Part shown: piece by piece, positions 49,401 to 60,016 of the stretch | Layout of the letters: every line of letters starts with the position of its first letter | Numbering within the stretch: the first letter of the stretch is position 1 | Source of the DNA: Toxotes chatareus | Taxonomy: Eukaryota > Chordata > Actinopteri > Toxotidae | Assembly (NCBI GenBank): GCA_016801885.1 | Contig: CM028900.1 | Span: 17,378,972 to 17,442,971 of the forward strand | Length of the DNA stretch: 64,000 nucleotides | Direction: 5' to 3' | The notes under the pieces: model-generated | What the model was told of the DNA's origin: nothing | The model's input: the letters and a program-made list of their open reading frames with translations, nothing else | Databases searched by the model: none | Made by a program: the position numbers and the translations under genes

Positions 49401-50959
49401 CTATTGAGTGTAGATGGATGAGCAAAAAAGAATTTCATCCATTTAAAGTTAAGTCAGAAAGTGTGCAAAAAGTCAAAGTCAAAAACTGAGGCCAGTGTAT
49501 GTTCATGTATGGGAACAAATCTGATAGCACTGAGAAATCTGCTAACGTGACTTTCTTTTGAATTTTTTTGGGTCAGTACATTATGGGTTTATACATATTG
49601 ATATATCTCAGTGTTACTGACTGGTTTCTTTGTTCTCTTTTTTATGTGCTATTTTTAGCTTTGGTAGCTAAGACCACAAACCTTCAGAAGACCCCATTTG
49701 CTTGGCATATCATGAACAGTGAGGACTATGAGGAGGAAGTGAAAGCAAAGGGAGACATGAAGAGATTTGACTTCATACACATGGTTCAGGTCTAATGACT
49801 TTGCTTTGTAATGGCGAGTAGATTGTGGATTTATTTTCTGGTCTCTGGACTTTGCATGTTCTCTCCATGCTGTCCTGGTTTACCCCCTTTAACTGAGGTA
49901 AACTGAGTAACACGACAGCAGAATATCAGCGTCTCACTTTGTGTAAGCTGTCCGGTTAATTATTTTCCCACTATATATTTTGCTACTGTTTGAATTCATT
50001 GGGCAACACCTTGGGAGCAGAACCTTTTCTGCCAAACAAAAGTGTACAAGTATCCCTTTCATACATACCATGAGTGAAAACACAATGTGGACTTGCATAT
50101 ATTCGATCTTCAATGTGAAAATTCAAATTAAAGTTTCCCCACAATGCTCTTCTTAACAGATGCTGTACTATGTGGATAACCTCGGTAAAACTATCAAGTT
50201 CTACCACAGCCTTCTGAAAAACAAAGGCAGACTTATGATCATCATTGAAGCAGGTAAGTAAAACTGGATTTAATTCACTTTAATTAATTTGCCATACAAC
50301 AATTTAAAGCTGCCACATTTGTATTGTTGCAATTTATACTTATATAATTACTGTAATACCATGAGACAAAGTGACTAAACCACAAAAAGTTTGACCTTGT
50401 TTCCCAGAAGCCATATTGCTTCCCACTCTTCTTCCTCCCAAAACAATCTTTATTAAAGAGCAAAGACATAGTTCAGTCTTCCTTTTAATTAATTTACCCA
50501 GGCCAATACCTATACTTCATTATTTCTTCCTCAAGATGAACAAGTAACATAAACATTTTGTTATTGTCAATATTTTAATTAATTAATTTTTTAATCGGCT
50601 ATCCAGCCGGTGGTGGCTGGGACACTCTGTGGAAGACTTACAAGAAAGAGCTCTGTGTCGACACCATCACAGAGTATCGTTCATCAGCAGAGGTGGTTGG
50701 ATGCCTGAAGAGCCAGGGTCTGAAATACGAGGAGCACACCATACACAACGCCTTTGACATCACTAAGTGCTTCGATCCAAACAGCGCAACTGGAGAACGT
50801 CTGTTGAATTTCATGACAGCCAAAGATCACTTCTACCAGTCCTTCACCCAAGAGATCAGGGCAGGCATGTTAGACCTCCTCAGAAACAAGTGCAGCACTG
50901 AAAAAGATGGCAGGGTATTCTTCAACAGCAATTTGAGCTGCATACTCGTTTATGCTTGA
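46302..50959 (+). CDS. Histamine N-methyltransferase-like, copy 2 (six coding exons)
   Basis: Divergent tandem paralog of the gene at 38269. Coding exons: 46302-46435 (exon starts about 46293), 47333-47385, 47850-47957, 49659-49789, 50160-50253, 50607-50959 (TGA). Spliced product 290 aa. Exons 2-5 have exactly the same lengths (53, 108, 131, 94 bp) and phases as copy 1, so the two share a gene structure. Seen: SGEHKAILQ (Glu28 equivalent kept), GVGSGGGELDV (SAM loop), VEGSSQLT where the Glu89 equivalent is kept but Gln94 reads Leu, FDFIHMVQMLYYV (Val for Ile142, Gln143 kept), and FNSNLS where the Asn283 position reads Ser. The frame is intact with no premature stop, so it looks functional. 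The changes at Gln94 and Asn283 suggest altered substrate or cofactor handling (inference). Family annotations call such genes hnmt-like; the substrate is not known. Confidence 0.92.
46436..47332 (+). other. hnmt-like copy 2 intron 1 (0.9 kb)
   Basis: Contains a 148-codon open frame (46452-46898) with no recognisable domain, read as chance. No repeat identified. Confidence 0.7.
47333..47385 (+). CDS. hnmt-like copy 2, exon 2
   Basis: 53 bp encoding (R)IGAGKSDLSVLGVGSGG, aligning without gaps to exon 2 of copy 1. Donor GTATGT. Confidence 0.93.
47850..47957 (+). CDS. hnmt-like copy 2, exon 3
   Basis: 108 bp encoding GELDVQMLSLLQSSFP and ADIVEGSSQLTANFK. Compared with copy 1, VEPSSQQL has become VEGSSQLT, replacing the Gln94 equivalent by Leu. 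Confidence 0.92.
48190..49490 (+). mobile_element. Degraded Tc1/mariner-type DNA transposon
   Basis: Lies in intron 3 of hnmt-like copy 2. Inverted termini are visible: about 48253-48310 matches the reverse complement of about 49365-49425. The interior reads as a broken Tc1 transposase on the + strand, with fragments at 48603-48887 and 49042-49260; the latter contains SQSPDLNPKEHLW, the conserved C-terminal catalytic block of Tc1-family DDE transposases. Stops and frameshifts show it is dead. The total of about 1.3 kb is near full length for the family. Confidence 0.85.
49659..49789 (+). CDS. hnmt-like copy 2, exon 4
   Basis: 131 bp encoding (A)LVAKTTNLQKTPFAWHIM through KRFDFIHMVQ. It is preceded by a 1.7-kb intron largely filled by a Tc1-type element. 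The donor CAG|GTCTAA is weak but GT. Confidence 0.92.
50160..50253 (+). CDS. hnmt-like copy 2, exon 5
   Basis: 94 bp encoding MLYYVDNLGKTIKFYHSLL and RLMIIIEA. Strong GTAAGT donor. Confidence 0.93.
50607..50959 (+). CDS. hnmt-like copy 2, last exon
   Basis: 353 bp to the TGA. It encodes (A)GGGWDTLWKTYKKELC, FDITKCFDPNSATGERLL and RVFFNSNLSCILVYA. It is three codons shorter than copy 1, and Ser replaces the Asn283 equivalent. Confidence 0.93.
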
Positions 50960-51131
50960 TGATGTCCTGTGGAAAATGTCCACACTTACTCATTTCTCTT
51001 CTTGCATTCAGTTAACCCTGACATTTGAGCAGATAAACAATATGTTTGCCTGTTGCTAAGGTTTGCTGTATGCAGAAAATTTTTATGTTTTCCAAAATTA
51101 TCATTGAAAACATTTCAGTCCCTATTTGGTG

Positions 51132-51137
51132 ATTAAA
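51132..51137 (+). promoter_or_regulatory. ATTAAA polyadenylation signal candidate (hnmt-like copy 2)
   Basis: ATTAAA 173 bases after the stop, followed within 30 bases by a TGTTTG/T-rich element. It is the nearest plausible signal. Confidence 0.4.
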
Positions 51138-51389
51138 ATCAGTGTCACAGTCTGTTTGCTTTGCAGAGTTTTATGTCTTTAGAAAATCAACGATGTAGCC
51201 TTAACTGACTGACTCAGTGCAGGAGTCTTGAATCGATTTCATTCATGGTTGAACCTCTTTTTAACACGTGAAGAAGTTTATGATCTTTCACGTTAAAACA
51301 GCTATAATCTATATTTAGGATTTCATATTTCATGACTATTTTATGTGAAAGTGGTTGCTTGTAGTGATAGACCTGCAGAGAGTTATAAC

Positions 51390-51800
51390 CATAGTCTGCA
51401 GTTCCCCTCAGATCTATAGCGGCTCATTATTTATGTTTTTGGCCCTCAGCTTTACTGTTTTATGATTAAATCCCAAAAATCTGTTGTTCACTACTATGAA
51501 CTATGAACTGGGCACTTTGAACAGCTTTAAAACAATGCCTTTAATTCTTAATTATTATTCATTTCTATCCCTATTTTATGTTATTGTTTCTATATTTTTT
51601 CTTCCTTTTGTCTTTCATTGTGAAGCTTGCCTTCTTATCTTGAAAGGTTTTTAATTTTACTCACTTACCAAATGAGGCTAGTTAGCAACTAGCAGGTAAA
51701 CATAGTAGCGCATTTAGCAGCTAAAAAGATAGCACCAGTCCCAGAAGGCCACATAGAAAAGCTCAAGAAAGTGGCTATGTACTCCAATTTGACAAAGGTG
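51390..51800. repeat. Dispersed repeat fragments, family shared with 25640-26040
   Basis: Includes GCATTTAGCAGCTAAAAAG near 51711 and related flanking words. It is broken up, partly AT-rich and interrupted by unrelated sequence. Confidence 0.45.
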
Positions 51801-52042
51801 GGGTGATAAACCAGACATGCATTTTCTAACCCAAATACTTAGTCTGCTTTCTTTCTTTCTCTTGTAAAAATGAAATACTGTTGGAAAAAGCATAAATCTC
51901 ATCTTTTTTATCGAGTGTGGATTTCAATCACTGTTGCTCCTCAGAACAACTGTGCTTCTCACCAACTGTTAAGTACCAGCGGGCCTCCAGCCTCAGTAAT
52001 GTGTCCATTATGGCTTGGTGCACCACAATAAGGAGGAGACAG

Positions 52043-52598
52043 TGTCACAGTGAGGAAATAAGGTCTTATGTCCTGTGCTATGTTGTCTTGTGCATTCCGC
52101 TTTTATTTTGTAATCTGTTCTCCCTTTGTGTTCCAGGTAGCTTGCCCTTCCTCTTGTGTTCCTGCCAGTCTGATTGTCTTCCCCGCCCTGATTGTTTCCA
52201 CCTGTTCCCCATTACCTAGTGTCTATATATTGTCTGCGTCTCCCTTTGTTCTGTGCCAGTTCGTCCTGTCTTTCGATAGAAGAACCAGCGTTTTCCTCAG
52301 GTCTCGTCCACAGTTTACTGTTCATAGCCATTGTCTAGTTTTGTTGGTACTTTGTTTGGTTTATTTCTTTCTCAAGTATTTTTCCTCGCTAAGAGTGATT
52401 TTGTGTTTGGACTTAGTCATTTATTTTCTAGTAGCTTTTCCTCGCTAAGAGTGATTTTGTTTTTTCTTTGTAGTCTTTAATTTTGTTTGTTGACTTTTTG
52501 CCTCGCCACGAGAGAATTTTAGTTTGTGAATAAAGACTGTTATTTTGATATCCTTGTTGAGTCGTGCATTTGGGTTCAAACCTAGCACAGTCGTGACA
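52043..52598. mobile_element. Solo LTR, probably Ty3/Gypsy-type retrotransposon
   Basis: 556 bp starting TGTCAC and ending GTGACA, so TG...CA with a 6-bp inverted terminal match. It is flanked on both sides by an exact 5-bp duplication, GACAG (52038-52042 and 52599-52603). Inside are a TATA-like TATATAT near 52224 and an AATAAA at 52529-52534, in the order expected for U3-R-U5 read on the + strand. No internal gag or pol sequence is present, so this is a solo LTR left by recombination. A 5-bp duplication fits Gypsy-type integrases; the family name is inference. Short imperfect internal direct repeats (CTCGCTAAGAGTGATTTTGT twice, about 52387 and 52442) are also visible. Confidence 0.85.
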
Positions 52599-52754
52599 GA
52601 CAGAGCATTAGAGAGCTGATCTGGACAAGAGACCAAATGGCTAGATTTATGCTGAAGATTATCTGAAGCATTTTTAAACAGCATTTTCCAGTTTTACAAG
52701 AGAAGTGACATGAGGACTGACTCACTGGTTTTCCAAATGTGTGTCTGGTTAACA

Positions 52755-53010
52755 GCCCCCTCGTCCGTTTAAGTGCAGCGCACAGCCGCTTTTCTATGGG
52801 AGCTTCCAGTGCTTCTAAAAAGCCAGATATTTCCCTCAGGAGTTAGTGGAGGCTAAAAGCAGAGCCAAGAGGAGAGTGAATATTGGACCTACATTTATCA
52901 GGTGGTCAGAGAAATAGCTCCAAATGAATATTAATGTTGCACTGTATCTGCTGGCTGTGTAAGAAAGCAGCTGTTTGCCTAACAAGTTTGCAAAATCAAC
53001 ATAAAAGGGT
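52755..53010. repeat. Dispersed repeat fragment, family shared with 25640-26040
   Basis: CCAGATATTTCCCTCAGGAG and CTCCAAATGAATATTAATGT match the corresponding parts of the copy in the thsd7b intron. The solo LTR lies between this and the preceding fragment. Confidence 0.55.
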
Positions 53011-53422
53011 CTGTACCAATTAAGTAGTAGCCCTGTTTAGGTTTGTCACATGCACTCCATGGGACCATAAATAGGGCTACTAGCTAGGTAGCTAGGTTGA
53101 AGTTTGTATCTCTTAGATATTAAAAAACAAACAAAAAAACGTTTACTCAATCGTACAGTGTGTCAAAAGAAATCTAAAGCAAGAGTCTGAAACCGTATCC
53201 ACTCTATCATGTTAATACAGAGTTTGTCTTCTCAGAAGTTGAGAACCTTTGGTTGTCTGACCAAAACACCCACTGTTTACAGTTTCTTACGCACCTGTAT
53301 ACAATTCAGGTGAGTAATTCACTTATTTCTTTATTACAAATGTAATGCTTATAGATGTTCAGTATTATTAATGAGACCTGGAAGAACAGAGTTGAAACCT
53401 TATGATGCTGTTCACCATAAAG

Positions 53423-53502
53423 CCAGCAGATGGTGCTACGTATCTGAATATTCAGGTCGGCCTGCGTCTGTGCTCAGTTGAAGTATCTCCAGTAGATGGC
53501 AC
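53423..53502 (+). promoter_or_regulatory. Pair of CTCF-like motifs
   Basis: CCAGCAGATGGTGCT at 53423-53437 and CCAGTAGATGGCAC at 53489-53502, both on the + strand, fit the CTCF core CCASYAGRKGGCRS with one mismatch in the first and none or one in the second. Confidence 0.35.
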
Positions 53503-56500
53503 ACTTACCAAACATTTAGATATGACATTACAGCCACCAACTTTTATTCACCATAACCAAAAACAGCATGTCTGATGTGTGGAAAATAATTTCTCTGGAA
53601 TCATTTGTTATCTGACTACAATATTTCAAACCCCAACTCAGCAGGTTAACACAGAGACATTTCCACAAAGAGTCACACAAACACCACGCTACCTGCTGTG
53701 GCTGCACACACACAAAATCACGTCAAACTGCTGAGGTCTTGTCTCAAGCTATCTAGCAAATGTGTTCTGGCTGCTCATTTACCTCATTAGCTTTAATAGG
53801 TCAGTAATTGAAATTCATCAGAAATTCTTGTCAGTGCACTCCCCCCTGATGTCAGTGGGCTTTCAGCACCTGCTCAGGCTCCATTACCAGGGGTCCTTGC
53901 TGGGCCCCTCTCATACCATAGAGTGACAGAGCATTAGTCACTGAGATAATCAACCTCAAGACACTGTTTGCCGCTAATGCTCATCAAGAGCTATTTACTT
54001 CACATGCCATTTGGTGGCTTATCAAAGAAGAAGTTCTCTGCTAGATAAATGTGATGAAATGTTAACAGATCACCTCGTTTTCCAGGTAATAGATTATACA
54101 TAGAAGTGCTTAACAGCTGGATATTGTTAGCTGGAAATTGTTTTTATTTTCTGTCTGTGGCGTGCTTATTAGCTGGTGACATAATGACAAGCCAGACAAG
54201 CCATGTCTCTTCAGAGAGCCTGATGCACATTTACATTTCCCTGTGAACCTCATCAGCATGATACTGTGCAGGCAATGCACAATACTGAATCCATAAATAC
54301 ATAAATACCACAATACAGGTCAGACATTGCAGCTTGGCCAAAATGTCGACTTGGTTCCAGGTTAAAGCTTTCTTCAAGAAAGCTTTTTTCAGCCCATCTG
54401 GCCAGCTATCAGATCTGAACCTCTAACCTCTGGCCTTAAGGCGCTCACCAGTGTACCTTCACTTCAACTTTAGTGTAATGAGGAAATAGGCCATGTGTTC
54501 AAAGTATGAACATTATTACTATGTCTTTACTGATGTAGTGACTTATTTCCCACAATCTGGTGCATGTGTATATGCTGCTTATTCTATTTGCCTATATAGT
54601 AAGCATGGTTTGTCTTTACAGCATGCATACTTGTTGCCTTTCAGTGTTGAGGCTTAATGTAGACAAGATACTTGATTTCAGGGAAGGATGCCTTAATTCT
54701 CCTGGAATCAAATAAATAAAGGAAGGGAATAAATGAAATAAATGAATGAGGTTTAGTATCAAAAGTTCACAAAAAAATCACCTACACCATTGTAACACGA
54801 AGCTGAGGGCATATTATTAAAAACGTGCACAAAACATTTATATTCTTCATAGCACTTACAATACATGTTGAATACATGTTGATTCTCCACAATGTACTCA
54901 GTGTTGACAGCCCATATAGAAATAAATGCTTTATGCTTCGTATGTGAACTTTCTCTTCTAAATTCATCATTGTTAAAATCATTTCCAAATTATCTTTCTG
55001 ATAATAGTTTCAAAAGCTTATTAAAAATGACCAGCCATAACATATTTTTTTACATGAGAATGTACAACGATTAAACCTAATCCTGGCTGCCATCTGCACA
55101 TTTAAACCACTACCTACAAAACCAAAACAATGATGGTATTTTTAGTATTTTTTTTATAAGCTGGATAATTCACTCTTTGGCCAAAGTGACTTTTCAGATG
55201 TCCATCATCTTTAATACAGCACCTCTCCCCTAGTCCCCTCAGTACGGAGAGCTAGTATCAGGCCAGAGGCGACTTCTATCAGCCATCATGTCCGTGTTTA
55301 GACCTCTCTGAGACCAGAGCAGGACATAAACTGGCCCTAAAATACATCACACACACTTTAATGGGCAGAGGCTGCGGCCGGGTCTTGAAATATAGCGCTG
55401 ATACCAGTGCTGTAAATGGCTGGCCTCTGCAGCATATTTCATTCTGGAGAATTAGTCCTGTTTAGCAGCTGCTGTTATATAGCGGCTGTCCTCTACAGTC
55501 CAGAAGAATATGGCCATTTGATTGATGATTGCAAGGATTTGTTTTCCTTCTTTTAACTTCTGTCTAAAGTCAATTGAATCAGTACAAAACATGGTGGAGG
55601 GTGAAAATTCCGGTTTCACAATTCAGTCTTTTTCTCTTACAGATGTTGATTTGTCCTGCAGAGAAGTGACTCTCAGGCTTAAATCAATCCAATGCGATTA
55701 ACCACAAATCAGAGAGGATGGAATGGGGGGACTCTGCTCCAATCAAGTTTACCTTTGTCTGTCTCATTAATCGAGTGATTTGCGGCCTCATAGTCTGATC
55801 TCCAGGATTGTTCCTGTGCTTGTGAATATGGAGAATTGCCCCAGATAAAGAGTGGTGCCATATTTTTTCTCCATACCACATATTGAACCACAAGTGTGAG
55901 AGATAAACCAGACCAAAAATGCCATTAATTGACCCCTTCTGTTCACACAGTATGTTGATCAATTACAGATTACACGTCATATTAATGAATTCATAAATTA
56001 TATATTCTAGGCTAGGCCTTTTGTTTTTGTGCTGCAACTGTGAAACTTCTCCTGTCAAGAGGAAAAGTTGAAGGGAAAAATAGGCTACTTCAGAAGAATT
56101 TTATATGTGCCTGACAAACGGTGATAACAATTTTGAGAAACAAGTTGATATTGACTCTAAGCCATACTCTTTTAAGCCCATATTTGCTCATTTGATAAAA
56201 AAGAGTCACTGTCACTTGTTCACTTTGTCAACCGGGAGAGTTCCTGAGGGTGAGATCCTCCTTAATTACACTCAGTGACGCTTACCCTCACCAAACGCCC
56301 CAATTTCCCTCACATGGTGCTGTGTTTGGGGGTGTGCTTGTCATTTACTGTTGTGGGATGTGAAAGAAAAAACAAGAAAACCTTATGCAGCGTCAGTTGT
56401 TTTTTGTTCATGAAGTTTTATGCTCAAATGACTAAGCTTAGATTGATATATTGGTTTGGTTATCAGGATTCAGAGTTTCTATCTCTGTCTCTCTTTCTCT

Positions 56501-59500
56501 ACATGCAAAGGATGAGAATGTAAATTTGTAAACACTAATAAAATTATTCTATCCAGGCTTGAAATGGCCAAATTAAAGATTTTGAATATTGCCATACTGA
56601 CTATCTGTGACTTCACTGTATCAGCAGAGGTCTTTAAAAACTCTTATCAGCTGAACCCTGCAGATGTTATCAGCTGTGTTTTATTACTGTTATTACTGAG
56701 GATGATGTCTGTCTCTCCTGCAGCTATGTGAACAGATACAGAACTTGCACTAAAAAACTGATCATGACAGAGCAATCCTGCTGGAAGTTAATACCAGTAG
56801 CAGGGATATTTGTACTTAATCCCTGTCATGAGAAAAAGAAAATAAGACCTTACATTTCCCTGCAGATCTACTCTGGCTTTATTATTCTTCAGTGCACTAA
56901 TCAACTTGTATCTCGTCTTGTGCTTTTATTAAATGCTGTTTCTGGCTCACATCAATTCATTGTCTCTTAAATATCCTCCCTCTCATGGGTGTGAGCTTGA
57001 TTGTGCATAGGAAATGAAGTTGGAAACTTTTTGGAGCTCTATTTAAAGTGTGCGTCCCCGGAGCGACCCCTCTGCCTTAATAACTTATGATCAGGATCCC
57101 TGGGTCCTTACGTTTTATTTTGCCTCGCCAGTGTTCCTGACTAAACCCATTCTAATGAAATGTTCTGCTAAATTGTCAAACGGTTCTGTTTTCCATCCAT
57201 AAAAAAGGTGTTTACAGCCCTGGTGAGAACCCAAACACAATAAAGATAGTTGTTTAACTTGATAAATCACAGTGCAGGTGAATGGGGGTGTTTGCTGGCT
57301 CGTTTAGAAGCTGGGAGTCGCTCTGAGGATGGCTCACTTCTAATAGTGATAGAGGCAATTTGAGGAGTTCCCTTGCAACGCTGACTACCAGCAGGAATCA
57401 ATGCAAATTTGTGTTCAGTGTTTCTTATGCAAATTTTCTATGGAAGTCTGAACCACAAATGGTGGTATTCAATTTTTGCTCTGCATACACTAATTTTTCT
57501 GAATTGTTGGATTGCTTGAATCAACAATTAAATCCTGCAGAAAACATGATTGCAGCACATATGAGCAGACATCCAAGTTCTGAATATATGCGTGTGTCTG
57601 ACTTTATATCAAAAATGTGGTGGGATTTAGGTTTTAAATTTAGATTGGGTTTCCCTGCATCTGGAGCTACAGAGCAGTATGAAGAATATCATGATGGATT
57701 TACAGATGTCAGTCTGCACCTTGCTACATTTGTTCCAGCTATGCTCAGATATTTGTGTGTGCAGCATTTTTTCCCCCCCTTCTCAGTTCTCACAAGGTTC
57801 GATACTACTAGCAAATCAATACAGGTATTGATGGGCGTCAGATAAAACCATTATGGCAACCAGCTGTAATTTTTCAGCTGAATTGATTTCATTTTAAATG
57901 ATCCATGTACATCCAGTGGAGCACACCACCACTGTGAGTGTGTTTTACCTTGACTTCATGCGAGAGAGACGTTATTCATCACTAGGAGAATGTCCCTTCT
58001 TCACACCCCAATAAAAAGCAGAGTAATGAAGCTTCTGTGGGTGCTGTCACCCCAACACTGCTTTATAAAGGATGACACAATTATATTTTACCAGCTCACC
58101 AAAAATGCTGACAGGCCCTGGTTCAATAAAATGCAATCTGTGGTGAGAGAAGCATGCTGGTTTCTTTGCTCTGGAGTCATAGCTCATGAACTACAGGGTA
58201 TCGTTGCCTTGGGATGCTCCTTGAAGAACGTTTTCTCCTGACAATTAAGCCAGAAAAAAAGTGGGTGTGTTGATATTAGGAATAAAGAGTGATATATCAG
58301 TTCTGTTTTAGAGGAGTTCAGTTCTGTCATGCTCTCTCGTGCTCAGTGCGACAAATTCTCGTCTTCTTGCTGGGAAATTCACAGGTCTATTCACAGGCAA
58401 ATTTGAACTCCACATTTTACCCTCTCAGAAAATGCATAAACAGGCATGACATTTGCCTCTGAGCAAACAGAGGCTAATGCTGCATTACCGTCAATCAGTC
58501 AACTTGGTAAATGTCTAAAGTATGATGGATGATGTGTTGACAACATTAAAAGGCGACCGCTTCCTAAACCTGAAATCTTGCATATTCAGAGACAGCCGGC
58601 GTGATGCTCCAGACAGCCGACCGCCAACGCCCTGCTGCTTGACGCTTACCAGCGGCAGGATATGGCTGCTTCTTAGCGGACGGCATGTTTTTTTTCCTTG
58701 GAGAGAGACACATCTGGCCTTGGATAATCTCTCCTTAGTCTTCTGCTGTGTAATACATGCAAAGCTCTGCTCCATGTAATTCCCCAGCTGCTCTTTTTTC
58801 TTTTCCTTTGACAAGGGTAAAAAGACCAGTAATATGAAGTACTGTATATGCCATGTTTTTTTTTTTTTGACCTACTCTTGCTGTTGGCAGTGTCAGTCAT
58901 TTGTCCACGCAAACGTTACTTATACAGTATATAAACATGAAACAGAACAAGAACTAAAAAAGTACAAGTGGGGCACAGGTTTACGTTTGTGCCGATATTT
59001 TATTATTCTGATTTTCTGATGCTTAAAAAGCCAAATCAAAAACAAATGTGACCAAAATACAATAGTCACTGGGAAAGTAATGGCATCTCAGAATGAGGTG
59101 GTATTGTATAGTTATTCATTAGCATTCTTGATAGCATGCAAGTAATACATAAAATGTCATAATCATGCTTTGTGAAAGGAAATCAGGACAAAATTGAGAT
59201 TGAACGTCATGCAATATTAATGGTAATGAAATGTGCGGTGCGTAGTCAGATGCCTCAAGCCTTAGCAATATAATATGTACTAGCAGTGTCTCACTTGTTT
59301 ATTTATTAACAGAGGAATTGTCTGCTTCACTTGCTATCACTGAGGCTTGACAGCTACAGAGTCCAGGTGATGCATGAGCCAATATGTGGACTGGAGAGGG
59401 CTCAACGTCGCACATCAATATGAAAATCAGTTTCTGGCAGAAATAGCCCAGGGCAGTACATCCAGCCTCAAAAAGTGACTAATCTTAGGGTCATAAACCC

Positions 59501-59987
59501 TGCACAAGACGCCCAGGGTCTTTTTAGAGGGACAGAATTCAGAAATGCCATCATTTTCCATTCCACAAGCCAAGGACCTCGCTCCTTGTATTAGCAGATT
59601 TCTTTTAATAGTGTGTGAAATAGCAGGGTTGCCAGAACTAAGCAAGAGCAAATAAAAGAGAGAGTGAGGGGGATTGCGAAAGGTGACCTTAGTCTCTGGA
59701 GCAGCAGATTAAAAACTTCAAATGCTCTGCCAGAGGCTCTCCTAAAGAAACAAAAAGACTACAGGCACAATGTTACAGTAGATGGAGGTGGCTGCCAAAT
59801 ATCATCTTCTTACAGAGAGGGATTATGAATTTCACGAGGCTATGGTGGTCCCATTGGTGAGAATATTAGTTCACACATTGTTTTCCAGATCTGCATATAT
59901 TTCTATTTATTTATTTTTCTTTTCCTGACTTTCAGAACTTCATGGCAGTGGTCGAATTCTGAAATGGACCACACTGTGCAGAATATA

Positions 59988-60016
59988 TTATATAAAAATT
60001 TACAATTTTTATATAA
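59988..60016. repeat. Perfect 13-bp AT inverted repeat
   Basis: TTATATAAAAATT, a 3-base loop, then AATTTTTATATAA. Cruciform-capable; no function evident. Confidence 0.8.

Noticed and set aside
52068..52448. 126-codon open frame
   Set aside because: Entirely within the solo LTR, which is noncoding in these elements.
57360..57845. 161-codon open frame, the longest single-exon frame outside known exons
   Set aside because: No protein family recognised, no Kozak or TATA context; I cannot exclude an unknown gene, but nothing supports one.
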